DNA of 64,000 nucleotides from a virus, in IMG/VR virus record IMGVR_UViG_3300021962_000058, positions 27,150-91,149 of that record. One strand, given 5' to 3'. The notes under the pieces were generated by a model that worked only from the letters and a program-made list of their open reading frames with translations, was not told where the DNA came from and searched no databases. The first letter of the stretch is position 1; each line of letters starts with the position of its first letter. Positions 48,090 to 56,036 of the stretch are shown piece by piece. A program made the translations under genes and the position numbers.

Positions 48090-48248
48090 ATGAAACCTAC
48101 TCCTAGACAATCGCAAGAAATTCATAAGAACTATGAAAAGGTTGTTGAGCATCTCATCAGTGAAGGTTATGCAGAGGATAAAGAATCTGCCAATAACATC
48201 ATTAATGGTATGAGTGAGACTTGGTTCAATCTCATAGTTAATGATTGA
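48090..48248 (+). CDS. 52-aa protein made of the EGYA helical motif
   Basis: ATG at 48090, TGA at 48246-48248. After a short lead (MKPTPRQSQEIHKNYE) the protein consists almost entirely of a motif shared with three larger proteins at 56-59.6 kb: VVEHLISEGYAEDKESANNI, then INGMSETWFNLIV. Conserved positions are the Leu pair, E-G-Y, an acidic turn, the second helix, and MSxxW before an Ile-Val. Here the motif stands alone, which marks it as a folding unit. The next gene begins 2 bases after the stop. Function unknown. Confidence 0.7.
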   Translation: MKPTPRQSQEIHKNYEKVVEHLISEGYAEDKESANNIINGMSETWFNLIVND

Positions 48249-48250
48249 TA

Positions 48251-48886
48251 ATGAAGACTTTTAAAGAATTTTGCGGCGATGCTGATATTTTAGAATTTTG
48301 GAATCCATTTGCATCTAAACCGCAAGTAAAACCAAAAGCAAACACAAAAGTTCTTGCTTATAAGAACTATAATCCTGGTGTTTTGGATAAGTCTACTGGA
48401 AAATTCACCCAACGTCCTCATAGTGAAGCAGAACAACAGAGGTATGGTTGGAAACCAGTAACTGTAAGCACTTACAGTAAGGCAGATACTCCCGGTTCAT
48501 TAACTGCAAGTGGTCATAAATTTGATGACACTCAAAGACTAGTTGCTGTTCCATATGCATCTAAAACAAGCTCTAAACCTTCTATTCCATTTGGAACAAA
48601 GTTACAAATAACAAAAGCACCAGGAACAAAGGCACCAATTGCAACAACTACTGTTCGTGACACTGGAAACTTTGGACGAGCTGGAGATTATAATAAACAA
48701 ACATATGCAGATGCAGCATTACAAACTACTAGAGATTTTACAGGAAACCCCAATATTACTGCAATAGAAGCTGGTAAACAAAAAGTTTACGTTAGAACTT
48801 TATCAAAACCAAAACCAAAAATTCCTGATTTGGGCGTAAAGGTAAATATGAGTATTCCAAAAATAGTTCCAACTAAGAAAAAATAA
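48251..48886 (+). CDS. RlpA-like double-psi beta-barrel protein with capsid-targeting-like N-terminus
   Basis: ATG at 48251 (an upstream in-frame TTG is less likely) gives 211 residues. The first residues MKTFKEFCGDADILE resemble T4 capsid-targeting sequences, with an I-L-E site at 13-15. Residues 72-165 match an RlpA/3D-type barrel: VSTYSKADTPGSLTASGHKF, LVAVPYASK, SIPFGTKLQITK, and the Asp-containing TTVRDTGNFGRAGDY, then YADAALQTT. Proteins with this fold act on or bind peptidoglycan. I infer a murein-active protein carried in the virion head, perhaps released with DNA. A basic Pro/Lys tail ends it. The stop overlaps the gp3 start. Confidence 0.72.
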   Translation: MKTFKEFCGDADILEFWNPFASKPQVKPKANTKVLAYKNYNPGVLDKSTGKFTQRPHSEAEQQRYGWKPVTVSTYSKADTPGSLTASGHKFDDTQRLVAVPYASKTSSKPSIPFGTKLQITKAPGTKAPIATTTVRDTGNFGRAGDYNKQTYADAALQTTRDFTGNPNITAIEAGKQKVYVRTLSKPKPKIPDLGVKVNMSIPKIVPTKKK

Positions 48887-49419
48887 TGACATCTTGTAAT
48901 TGGGCAAACCAAATTAGCAACAGAAACTTTTTATCTGTCACTGGATTCAAATTTACTTTGGCAAGATATCCAAAAGTAGATTTTTTCTCCAATAGTGCCA
49001 GAATACCACAAATTACTCTGGATGTTGCCAGACAATCATCATATTTAAAAGACCTTGATGTTCCAGGTGAAAAATTAAATTATGGAGATCTAACTATAAA
49101 ATTTGTGGTTGATGAAAATATGGAAAATTATATTACAATTTACGATTGGTTGGTTGGGTTAGGTTTCCCAGAAATTACAACTCAATTTAAAGATCTAACA
49201 ACTGTTGAAAATAAAAGAGATATGAAAGCACAATTTAGTGATGGAACTCTGCGCGTTTTGAACAGTAATTTTAAGGAAGTTGCGAAAGTTAAATTTTTAG
49301 ATTTATTTCCAGTCTCACTGAGTTCTCTTGATTTTGATGCGTCAGCATCTGATGTCCAATACTTTACAGCAGAGGCATCTTTCAAGTATACTGTATATCA
49401 ACTTACATCATCGATTTAA
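48886..49419 (+). CDS. gp3: tail tube terminator/completion protein gp3-like
   Basis: A 177-residue protein (T4 gp3: 176 aa) with a tail-tube-like layout: SVTGFKFTLARYPKVDFFSN, PQITLDVARQSSYLKDLDVP, LTIKFVVDENMENYITIYDW, and a late strand FTAEASFKYTVYQL. gp3 ends the tail tube and helps attach gp15. Identification rests on size, tube-like strand pattern and its place between the capsid and uvsY genes; a gp48/gp54-type protein is less likely because those are much longer. ATG and stop both overlap neighbours by one base. Confidence 0.72.
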   Translation: MTSCNWANQISNRNFLSVTGFKFTLARYPKVDFFSNSARIPQITLDVARQSSYLKDLDVPGEKLNYGDLTIKFVVDENMENYITIYDWLVGLGFPEITTQFKDLTTVENKRDMKAQFSDGTLRVLNSNFKEVAKVKFLDLFPVSLSSLDFDASASDVQYFTAEASFKYTVYQLTSSI

Positions 49420-49850
49420 TGGATCTTGATCAAATTCAGGAGATGTGGCAGAAAGATTCTGTCATCGATCCTGATAACTTACACGATGAGTCTTTAAAAA
49501 TACCCCAACTTCACGCAAAGTATTATACACTCTACAATACAATTACCTTGCTGCGTGAAAGGGCAAGAGAGACTCATAGCAAGGTAAAACTCGAACGATA
49601 CAACTACTACACAGGAAAGGCACCTATTGAGGTTTATGAAGAAGAACCTTTCCCATATAAGGTCAGAGATAAAGAGGCATTACAGAGGCATATGGATGCC
49701 GATGAGAAACTGAATAAGATAGATCTAAAAATCAGATACTATGACATTATGTTAAAGTTTCTGGAAGAAGTGATCAAAACAATTTCAAACAGAACTTTTC
49801 AAATCAAAAATGCTATCGAATGGCATAGATTCCAAGCAGGGTTTAGCTAA
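49419..49850 (+). CDS. uvsY: recombination mediator UvsY
   Basis: A 143-residue helical protein (T4 UvsY: 137 aa). It begins MDLDQIQEMWQKDSVIDPDN and has KLERYNYYTGKAPIEVYEEE, a position where T4 UvsY has a Tyr-Tyr-x-Gly turn, then DEKLNKIDLKIRYYDIMLKF and TFQIKNAIEWHRFQAG at the end, matching the order of UvsY segments. It loads UvsX recombinase onto gp32-coated ssDNA. uvsW follows after a small gene, as expected for T4-like phages. Confidence 0.9.
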   Translation: MDLDQIQEMWQKDSVIDPDNLHDESLKIPQLHAKYYTLYNTITLLRERARETHSKVKLERYNYYTGKAPIEVYEEEPFPYKVRDKEALQRHMDADEKLNKIDLKIRYYDIMLKFLEEVIKTISNRTFQIKNAIEWHRFQAGFS

Positions 49851-49866
49851 ATAAAAATAAAACAGG

Positions 49867-50274
49867 ATGAAGACTTTTAACGAGTTTCAAGAGCAACTGT
49901 CACTATCACAAGCATTTCAAAAAGCAGGAAAGGGACCAGGAGTTGGAGACTGGGAAAGTTCTAGAACTTTAAATAGTTTGAGGGGTGCATCTACAAGCGA
50001 TAGAGCAAAACCAAAGGGGAGCAAGGCAGGAATTCCAACCGTACCTTTAAATCAGGCAACTTATAGGGGAAGAGCAGAAGCAGATAGAAATCCAAAATAT
50101 CAAGAGAATCCGGACTATACTGGACCAACAATTGGGTTTGGAGGTTCTCCTGGAACTAAAGATAAAATGCCGGGAACAACGCCAAGTAATAATCCAAGTT
50201 TATCTACAACAAAATTAAAATCAAAACCACTATCTACATCAAAACCAAAATCAAATTATTCTAACTTTATATGA
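49867..50274 (+). CDS. disordered small protein with MKTF-EF N-terminus, 135 aa
   Basis: Starts MKTFNEFQEQLSLS, which is like the N-termini of the 35062 and 48251 proteins and T4 internal proteins, though no clean (L/I)xE site follows. The remainder is low-complexity and basic, rich in Gly, Pro, Ser, Lys and Thr (GRAEADRNPKYQENPDYTGP, LSTTKLKSKPLSTSKPKS). It is probably disordered and possibly DNA-binding inside the head. A weak late-type motif (GCTAAATA at 49846-49853) lies upstream and a strong terminator follows. Confidence 0.65.
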   Translation: MKTFNEFQEQLSLSQAFQKAGKGPGVGDWESSRTLNSLRGASTSDRAKPKGSKAGIPTVPLNQATYRGRAEADRNPKYQENPDYTGPTIGFGGSPGTKDKMPGTTPSNNPSLSTTKLKSKPLSTSKPKSNYSNFI

Positions 50275-50282
50275 TTACATAG

Positions 50283-50304
50283 GAGGCAGAAATGCCTCTT
50301 TTTT
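50283..50304 (+). terminator. intrinsic terminator before uvsW
   Basis: GAGGCA-GAAA-TGCCTC forms a 6-bp stem with a tetraloop and is followed by six T. It separates the late structural block from the uvsW operon. Confidence 0.88.
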
Positions 50305-50310
50305 ATTGCC

Positions 50311-50318
50311 AATAAATA
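50311..50318 (+). promoter_or_regulatory. late promoter motif (AATAAATA) before uvsW
   Basis: One-base variant of TATAAATA, 21 bases before the uvsW ATG. UvsW is a late protein in T4, so the position is biologically consistent. Confidence 0.5.
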
Positions 50319-50339
50319 TTTTTGTATTGATATGAACTT

Positions 50340-51803
50340 ATGTCACACTTGGTTATATCTAAAAAGAATGAGGTCTATCTTCAAGTAAAAGCAGAACCTC
50401 ACGTCTATTATGAACTTGCAGATCAGTTCACATTTGACGTACCAGGTGCCAAGTTTATGCCTCAGTTCCGTAACAGACACTGGGATGGAAAAATACGCTT
50501 GTTTAACACACAAACTGGTGAGATCTATGTTGGTCTTTTAGATAAGGTCACTCGTTTTTGTGAAAATCACGATTACACATATGAGTTCATAAACAATAAG
50601 TTTTATGGACTTCCTTTTGAGGTAAATGAACATATCTCAAAAGAAGGTGTAAAAGATTATATGACTTCTATTTGCAAGTATGCTCCCCGCGAGTACCAAG
50701 TTGAGGGAGTATACGACGCTTTAAGACATAATCGCAAGTTGCTGATATCTCCAACTGCTTCTGGAAAGTCGTTGATGATATATTCGATTGTCCGATATTA
50801 CGTTGAGAAAGGACAAAATACTCTGATAGTCGTTCCGACGACATCCCTTGTAGAGCAGATGTATAAAGACTTTGCAGATTATGGGTGGGATGTTGGTTCA
50901 TACTGCCACAAGATTTATGCGGGAAAAGAGAGAGAAACAGACTCTCAGGTAATCATCACAACCTGGCAGTCTATCTACAAACTTCCCCGTCAATACTTTT
51001 CAAGATTTAATGTGGTAGTTGGAGATGAAGCACACCAGTTCAAGTCTAAGTCATTAGTATCTATAATGACAAAACTTTCTGATGCAAAATATCGGTTTGG
51101 TTTTACTGGCACACTTGATGGTACACAAACTCATAAGTGGGTTCTAGAAGGTTTGTTTGGTCCTTCTTATAAGATCATCAGAACAGAAGAACTGATGCAG
51201 AAAGGACACGTTGCCAAACTGGATATCAATATACTTCTATTGAAACACCCACCGAATAAGTTTGAAACCTTTGAGGATGAGGTTCAATATATTATCAATC
51301 ACGAGAAACGTAACAAGTTTATTCGCAATCTTGCTCTTGATCTCAAAGGCAATACTCTAATTCTTTTTTCAAGAGTCGAAGGTCACGGTCAACCTTTGTA
51401 TGACCTCATAAATAAGAATATCGATGAAAATCGTCACGTGTTTTTTGTACACGGTGGAGTAGATACAGAGGACAGAGAAAAAGTTAGAGAAATTACCGAA
51501 AAAGAAAATAACGCAATCATTGTTGCTTCTTACGGAACTTTTTCTACGGGTATTAATATTAAAAACCTACACAATGTTATCTTTGCTTCTCCAAGTAAAT
51601 CAAGAATTAGAAATCTTCAATCAATTGGAAGAGTTCTAAGAAAAGGAGACAACAAGACAAAAGCGACTTTATATGATATTGCCGATGATATCAGTTATAA
51701 GTCAAGAAAAAATTATACACTCAATCATTTAATCGAGCGAATCAAAGTTTATAACGAAGAAAACTTTAACTATGATATTGTAAACATACCGCTAAAAAAC
51801 TAA
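50340..51803 (+). CDS. uvsW: RNA-DNA and recombination helicase UvsW
   Basis: A 487-residue superfamily 2 helicase. An N-terminal DNA-binding domain (NRHWDGKIRLFNTQTGEIYV) precedes REYQVEGVYDALRH (Q-type motif), Walker A SPTASGKS at 137-144, the DEAH box at 229-232 within VVVGDEAHQF, GFTGTLDG, a motif V region FSTGINIKNL, and motif VI QSIGRVLRKG. In T4 it unwinds R-loops and branched DNA, shifting replication from origins to recombination. The next gene overlaps its stop. Confidence 0.95.
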   Translation: MSHLVISKKNEVYLQVKAEPHVYYELADQFTFDVPGAKFMPQFRNRHWDGKIRLFNTQTGEIYVGLLDKVTRFCENHDYTYEFINNKFYGLPFEVNEHISKEGVKDYMTSICKYAPREYQVEGVYDALRHNRKLLISPTASGKSLMIYSIVRYYVEKGQNTLIVVPTTSLVEQMYKDFADYGWDVGSYCHKIYAGKERETDSQVIITTWQSIYKLPRQYFSRFNVVVGDEAHQFKSKSLVSIMTKLSDAKYRFGFTGTLDGTQTHKWVLEGLFGPSYKIIRTEELMQKGHVAKLDINILLLKHPPNKFETFEDEVQYIINHEKRNKFIRNLALDLKGNTLILFSRVEGHGQPLYDLINKNIDENRHVFFVHGGVDTEDREKVREITEKENNAIIVASYGTFSTGINIKNLHNVIFASPSKSRIRNLQSIGRVLRKGDNKTKATLYDIADDISYKSRKNYTLNHLIERIKVYNEENFNYDIVNIPLKN

Positions 51804-52216
51804 TGGGAGAAGAGTTTTACGCAGCAATCAAACTAGTAACAGGTGAAGAAATATTTTCTTTAATATGCGTTGATGATAACGATGGGGATCCTATTGTAAT
51901 ACTTCAAAATCCTGTCATAATGAAAGTTGTTACTAATCACATAGGACAGTACGTTAAAGTAAAACCTTGGATGGAAGTACCATCTGATGATTTCTTTATC
52001 ATTAAGTACGATAAGATCGTTACTATGACTGAAGTAAAAGAAAGTCAAATGATAACCTTTTACGAAAGATATATTAACGATGAAGATGTTGATATTGAAC
52101 TAGATGGTAAGGTTCAGATATCTGATAAAATGGGATATATCTCTTCTGTTGAAGATGCTAGAAAGACTTTGGAGAATATTTTCCGTAAAGATCTTAAAGA
52201 TAATAAAGAAAGCTAG
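51803..52216 (+). CDS. Sm-like (LSm) small protein, 137 aa
   Basis: ATG overlaps the uvsW stop. The first half has an Sm-like strand pattern: FYAAIKLVTGEEIFSLICVD, DDNDG, then VILQNPVIMKVV and later DDFFIIKYDKIVTMTEVKES, reminiscent of Sm1/Sm2 motifs without clear RNA-binding residues. The second half is acidic and helical (VEDARKTLENIFRKDLKD). Similar genes follow uvsW in cyanophages. Possible roles are RNA or DNA binding or interaction with the late transcription machinery; none is proven by sequence. Confidence 0.6.
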   Translation: MGEEFYAAIKLVTGEEIFSLICVDDNDGDPIVILQNPVIMKVVTNHIGQYVKVKPWMEVPSDDFFIIKYDKIVTMTEVKESQMITFYERYINDEDVDIELDGKVQISDKMGYISSVEDARKTLENIFRKDLKDNKES

Positions 52217-52265
52217 ATTCTCATCTTCAACGGGAACAAACATATTCTAATCATAATTTCCAATG

Positions 52266-52293
52266 TTGTCAAGCCCCCAAAGTATGCTATAAT
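52266..52293 (+). promoter_or_regulatory. sigma70-like promoter before gp55
   Basis: TTGTCA (52266-52271), a 16-base spacer, and a perfect TATAAT (52288-52293) lie 36 bases before the gp55 ATG. This is a host-type promoter, suitable for transcribing the late sigma gene before late promoters can work. Confidence 0.75.
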
Positions 52294-52329
52294 GAACATA
52301 ACAAAAATTTATCTACTGAGACCGATGTT

Positions 52330-52854
52330 ATGTCCAAGAAGAAATCCGAACATTATGTAAATAACAAGGAGTTACTTGAAGCACTGATTGTTTATAGAAC
52401 AAAAGTTGAAAAGTCATACTTGAAGATTTACGATAAAGATCTTACAAAGCAACCAAAAGAAGAAAGAGCAAAGCACTGGGAAGGTAAACCACCGATCTCA
52501 AACTATCTGGGTGAATGTTTTCTTAAAATCGCTACACACCTCTCATACAAACCGAACTTTGTGAACTATATGTTTCGGGATGATATGATTTCTGATGGTA
52601 TTGAAAACTGCGTCCAGTATATTCATAACTTTGATCCAGAGAAGTCAAAGAATCCATTTGCTTATTTTACTCAAATCATTCACTACGCTTTTCTCCGTCG
52701 TATTCAGAAAGAGAAGAAGCAACTGGAAATCAAGACCAAGATTATCGAACGGACTGGTTTTGATGAGGTAATGATGGTTGACGACAGCTTGCTTTCTGGT
52801 AGCAGTTCCGACTATAATACGATCAAGGACAATATTGCTTACAAGAATCGATGA
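52330..52854 (+). CDS. gp55: late transcription sigma factor gp55
   Basis: A 174-residue divergent sigma factor (T4 gp55: 185 aa). The region 2-like core is DMISDGIENCVQYIHNFDPE followed by KSKNPFAYFTQIIHYAFLRR, comparable to sigma region 2, with the basic helix IQKEKKQLEIKTK. It binds host RNA polymerase core and reads TATAAATA late promoters, which occur throughout this window. It has its own sigma70-like promoter and overlaps gp47 by 4 bases (ATGA). Confidence 0.92.
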   Translation: MSKKKSEHYVNNKELLEALIVYRTKVEKSYLKIYDKDLTKQPKEERAKHWEGKPPISNYLGECFLKIATHLSYKPNFVNYMFRDDMISDGIENCVQYIHNFDPEKSKNPFAYFTQIIHYAFLRRIQKEKKQLEIKTKIIERTGFDEVMMVDDSLLSGSSSDYNTIKDNIAYKNR

Positions 52855-53891
52855 AGGTTGCGATCATTACAGATCAGCATTTTGGTGCTAGGAAATCGTC
52901 CAAGTTTCTCCACGACTATTTTAAAAAGTTTTATGATACCGTTTTCTTTCCATATCTTGAAGAGAACAATATCAAAACTGTTGTTGATATGGGGGATACT
53001 TTTGATAACCGTAGATCAATTGATCTTTGGGCACTTGAATGGGCAAAAGAGAACTATTATGATCGCCTTCAACAAATGGGTGTGACGGTTCATACGATTG
53101 TCGGAAACCACACCGCATACTATAAGAATACTAACTCGGTCAATTCAGTAGGTCTTCTTCTCAAAGAATATGATAATATTAAAATCTATTCTGAAGTAGA
53201 AGAAGTTAAGTTAGATAAATTAAAAGTACTTTTTGTTCCATGGATTAATCAAGAAAATGAGGAGACTACTTTCAAATCTATTCAAAATACATCTTGCAAA
53301 TGCGCGATGGGGCACCTTGAACTCAACGGATTTAGAGCTCATCGCGGACACGTCATGGAAGACGGTATGGAGAGCGAACTATTTGAGAAGTTCGAACTTG
53401 TCTTCTCGGGACACTATCACACTCGATCGAACAACGGGAAAATCTACTATCTAGGAAATCCTTATGAGATGTTCTGGAATGATGTAAATGATACTCGCGG
53501 ATTTCATATCTTTGATACAGAAACATTAGGATTTGATCCGATCAATAATCCATATAAACTTTTTTACAACGTTTATTATGATGATACCCCATATCAAACA
53601 TTTGATACTCGTGAGTATGTCGGAAAAATTGTAAAGGTTATTGTAAAGAAAAAATCCGATCCGAAGAAGTTTGAAAAGTTTATTGATAAATTGTATTCAT
53701 CTGGAATTCAAGAACTCAAAATTGTAGAGAATTTTGAAATTCATATTGATGAAGATTTTGAAGTCGAAGAGTCTGAAAATACAATTTCTATTTTGAATAG
53801 ATATATTGATGAATCTGAGATTGATTGTGATAAATCAATCATCAAGGGTATTTTACAAAAGATATACTCACAAGCTTGCGAGGTTGAGTAA
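52851..53891 (+). CDS. gp47: recombination nuclease subunit gp47 (Mre11-like)
   Basis: A 346-residue calcineurin-like phosphoesterase (T4: 339 aa). Metal-binding motifs appear in order: D8-x-H10 in ITDQHFGA, D49 in VVDMGDTFDNR, N86-H87 in VGNHTAYY, a GHLELNGF segment, and GHYHTR. It pairs with gp46 to process DNA ends for recombination-dependent replication. ATG overlaps the gp55 stop (ATGA); the DUF3110-like gene begins on its final base. Confidence 0.94.
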   Translation: MKVAIITDQHFGARKSSKFLHDYFKKFYDTVFFPYLEENNIKTVVDMGDTFDNRRSIDLWALEWAKENYYDRLQQMGVTVHTIVGNHTAYYKNTNSVNSVGLLLKEYDNIKIYSEVEEVKLDKLKVLFVPWINQENEETTFKSIQNTSCKCAMGHLELNGFRAHRGHVMEDGMESELFEKFELVFSGHYHTRSNNGKIYYLGNPYEMFWNDVNDTRGFHIFDTETLGFDPINNPYKLFYNVYYDDTPYQTFDTREYVGKIVKVIVKKKSDPKKFEKFIDKLYSSGIQELKIVENFEIHIDEDFEVEESENTISILNRYIDESEIDCDKSIIKGILQKIYSQACEVE

Positions 53892-54178
53892 TGTTTCTTC
53901 TGACTCTTAAAGATCAAAAAGAAGACGGGGCATACGCTGTTCAAAACAGATACGGGGAAAAAGTTCTTTTCCTCTTTGAAGAAGAAGATGATGCCGTTCG
54001 CTATGCTTTGATGCTTGAAGATCAGGAAGATACAGAAATGGATGTTGTAGAGGTTGATGATGCCCTTGCAATAATGACCTGTAAGAGGTATAATTACAAA
54101 TATGCCGTCGTTACAGCAAACGATATTGTTATTCCCCCTAAACTGAATGATAACCTTTCAAAAGATCCGTTGGCGTAA
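53891..54178 (+). CDS. DUF3110-like protein between gp47 and gp46, 95 aa
   Basis: A 95-residue acidic protein. FLLTLKDQKEDGAYAVQNRY, then VLFLFEEEDDAVRYALMLED and VVEVDDALAIMTCKRYNYKY follow the pattern of DUF3110, a family widespread in cyanobacteria and other photosynthetic hosts. No enzyme motif is known for it. It is held between the two halves of the Mre11/Rad50-like pair, its ATG on the gp47 stop and its 3' end overlapping the gp46 start by 32 bases. It may have come from a host and could modulate the nuclease complex (inference). Confidence 0.75.
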   Translation: MFLLTLKDQKEDGAYAVQNRYGEKVLFLFEEEDDAVRYALMLEDQEDTEMDVVEVDDALAIMTCKRYNYKYAVVTANDIVIPPKLNDNLSKDPLA

Positions 54179-55874
54179 TTTTCTTTCTACTGGAAACAGT
54201 TTTACAGAAGTTGATTTCCAAAGTAATCACACAAATCTTATTATTGGAACGAACGGAGCTGGTAAATCCACTATTCTGGATGCTTTGACTTTTGTTCTGT
54301 TTAATAAACCATTCAGGAAGATTAATAAACCTCAACTTGTAAATACAACTAATGAGCGTGAATGTGTTGTAGAAGTTGAGTTTACAATTAATACTCGTCA
54401 GTACCTTGTTCGTCGTGGTATTAAACCGTCTGTTTTTGATATCATTGTAAATGGTACTCCAATGCATCGTGAAGCAGATGATCGTGCGATGCAGCGTATT
54501 CTTGAAGAAAGTATTCTCAAACTTAATTACAAATCTTTTACTCAGATTGTAATTCTTGGTAGCAGTACTTTTGTTCCATTTATGCAACTTACGACATCGA
54601 ATCGTCGTGAGGTGATCGAAGATCTTTTGGATATTCGTGTATTCTCTGCAATGAATAACCTTGTAAAGGATAAACTTCGTGAAAAGAAAGAGCAAGTTAA
54701 ATCTCTGGATTTGAGAAAAGATAATATTAAAGATAAGATGAAGATGCAAGAAGACTTCATCGAAGAACTTGAAAATCGTGGTAATGCTAATATTAATACA
54801 AATAGAGAAAAGATTACCAATTTAGATTCTGAGATTCAAATTTACATTTCTCAAAATTCTAAAACAGAAAAAGAAGTCTTCGAGTTAACAAAAGATCAAG
54901 AAGAGGTAATCGGTGCTGGTGATAAGTTAGTAAAATTAAACAATCTAAAAGGTAAAATCTCCCAGAAAGTATCTGCTATTACCAAAGAACATAAGTTTTT
55001 TACTGAAAATACGGTATGCCCTACTTGTACTCAAACCATTGAAGAAGAGTTTCGGTTAAATAGAATTACCGACGCTCAAAATAAGGCAAAGGAACTTAAA
55101 GATGGTTATGAAGAACTTGAACAAACAATAAAGTTCGAACAGGAGCGAGAGCGTCAATTCAACGCACTTTCCAAGGAGATTACGAAACTCAACCATGAGA
55201 TTTCTCAAAACAATACTCGGATATCACTTAACCAGCGACAAATCCGAGATCTTGAAAATGAAATTCAAACTATTACCCAAAACCTTGCAAACCGAAATAC
55301 TGAGCATGAGAAGTTAGAAGAATTTCGCTCCAATCTCCAAAAAACATTTGAAGAATTAGCAAAGAAAAAAGAAGAAATCGTTTATTACGATTTTGCCTAT
55401 TCCTTACTCAAGGACGATGGCGTTAAAACGAAGATAATTAAGAAGTATCTTCCGTTCATAAATCAGCAGGTGAATCGTTACCTTCAGATGATGGACTTTT
55501 ATATTAATTTCAATCTGGATGAAGAGTTTAACGAAACGGTAAAATCACCCATTCACGAAGACTTTTCTTATAGTTCATTCAGTGAGGGTGAGAAAATGAG
55601 AATCGACCTTGCCCTTCTCTTTACTTGGAGAGAAGTCGCCAGAGTAAAAAACTCCGTCAATACCAATCTGCTGATTATGGATGAGGTCTTTGATTCTTCG
55701 CTTGATGGTTTCGGAACCGATGAGTTCTTGAAGATTATCCGTTATGTCATTAAGGATGCTAATATCTTTGTGATCTCTCATAAGTCAGACCTGCATGACA
55801 AATTTGAAAGTGTCATAAGGTTTGAAAAAGTCAAAGGTTTTTCTCGTATGCTGTCCCCACAAGCACAAGACTAA
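54147..55874 (+). CDS. gp46: recombination ATPase subunit gp46 (Rad50/SMC-like)
   Basis: A 575-residue SMC-type ATPase (T4: 560 aa). Walker A GTNGAGKST is at 34-42 after IRWRNFLSTGNSFTEVDFQS. Two long coiled coils flank a zinc-hook CPTC at residues 291-294. The C-terminal ABC signature is SSFSEGEKMRIDLALLF, with Walker B LLIMDEVFDSSLD, and a D-loop/H-loop (VISHKSDLHDKF). With gp47 it resects ends. It starts inside the DUF3110-like gene, and its stop overlaps a small basic gene. Confidence 0.95.
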   Translation: MITFQKIRWRNFLSTGNSFTEVDFQSNHTNLIIGTNGAGKSTILDALTFVLFNKPFRKINKPQLVNTTNERECVVEVEFTINTRQYLVRRGIKPSVFDIIVNGTPMHREADDRAMQRILEESILKLNYKSFTQIVILGSSTFVPFMQLTTSNRREVIEDLLDIRVFSAMNNLVKDKLREKKEQVKSLDLRKDNIKDKMKMQEDFIEELENRGNANINTNREKITNLDSEIQIYISQNSKTEKEVFELTKDQEEVIGAGDKLVKLNNLKGKISQKVSAITKEHKFFTENTVCPTCTQTIEEEFRLNRITDAQNKAKELKDGYEELEQTIKFEQERERQFNALSKEITKLNHEISQNNTRISLNQRQIRDLENEIQTITQNLANRNTEHEKLEEFRSNLQKTFEELAKKKEEIVYYDFAYSLLKDDGVKTKIIKKYLPFINQQVNRYLQMMDFYINFNLDEEFNETVKSPIHEDFSYSSFSEGEKMRIDLALLFTWREVARVKNSVNTNLLIMDEVFDSSLDGFGTDEFLKIIRYVIKDANIFVISHKSDLHDKFESVIRFEKVKGFSRMLSPQAQD

Positions 55875-56020
55875 TGCAAGTCCCAAATCGCTATCATCAT
55901 TCAAAGAAGGAGCAAAAGCGAAAACTGAAACCGCAAGCACTCCGACAAGCAAAGGCACGACGCCAAGCACTCAAGAACCGCCTCTCACGGGGCGGTTCTT
56001 CTTTTTTGATAAATATCTAA
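55874..56020 (+). CDS. small basic protein, 48 aa
   Basis: ATG overlaps the gp46 stop (TAATG). The product is highly basic (MQVPNRYHHSKKEQKRKLKP, then QALRQAKARRQALKNRLSR), likely one helix that binds nucleic acid. Its last 15 codons run through a strong hairpin and T-tract and end at TAA 56018-56020. The overlap with gp46 and uniform basic composition favour a real gene over the alternative frame from 55822. Function unknown. Confidence 0.6.
   Translation: MQVPNRYHHSKKEQKRKLKPQALRQAKARRQALKNRLSRGGSSFLINI
55973..56007 (+). terminator. strong intrinsic terminator inside the 3' end of the small basic gene
   Basis: AAGAACCGCC and GGCGGTTCTT form a perfect 10-bp stem with an 8-base loop, followed by C and six T. 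It should end transcripts of the gp47/gp46 operon, yet lies before the stop codon of the 55874 frame. Confidence 0.85.
56008..56015 (+). promoter_or_regulatory. late promoter motif (GATAAATA) before the 56037 gene
   Basis: One-base variant of TATAAATA directly after the terminator T-run, 21 bases before the ATG at 56037. Confidence 0.55.
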
Positions 56021-56036
56021 AAAGTATCTTTCAAAG

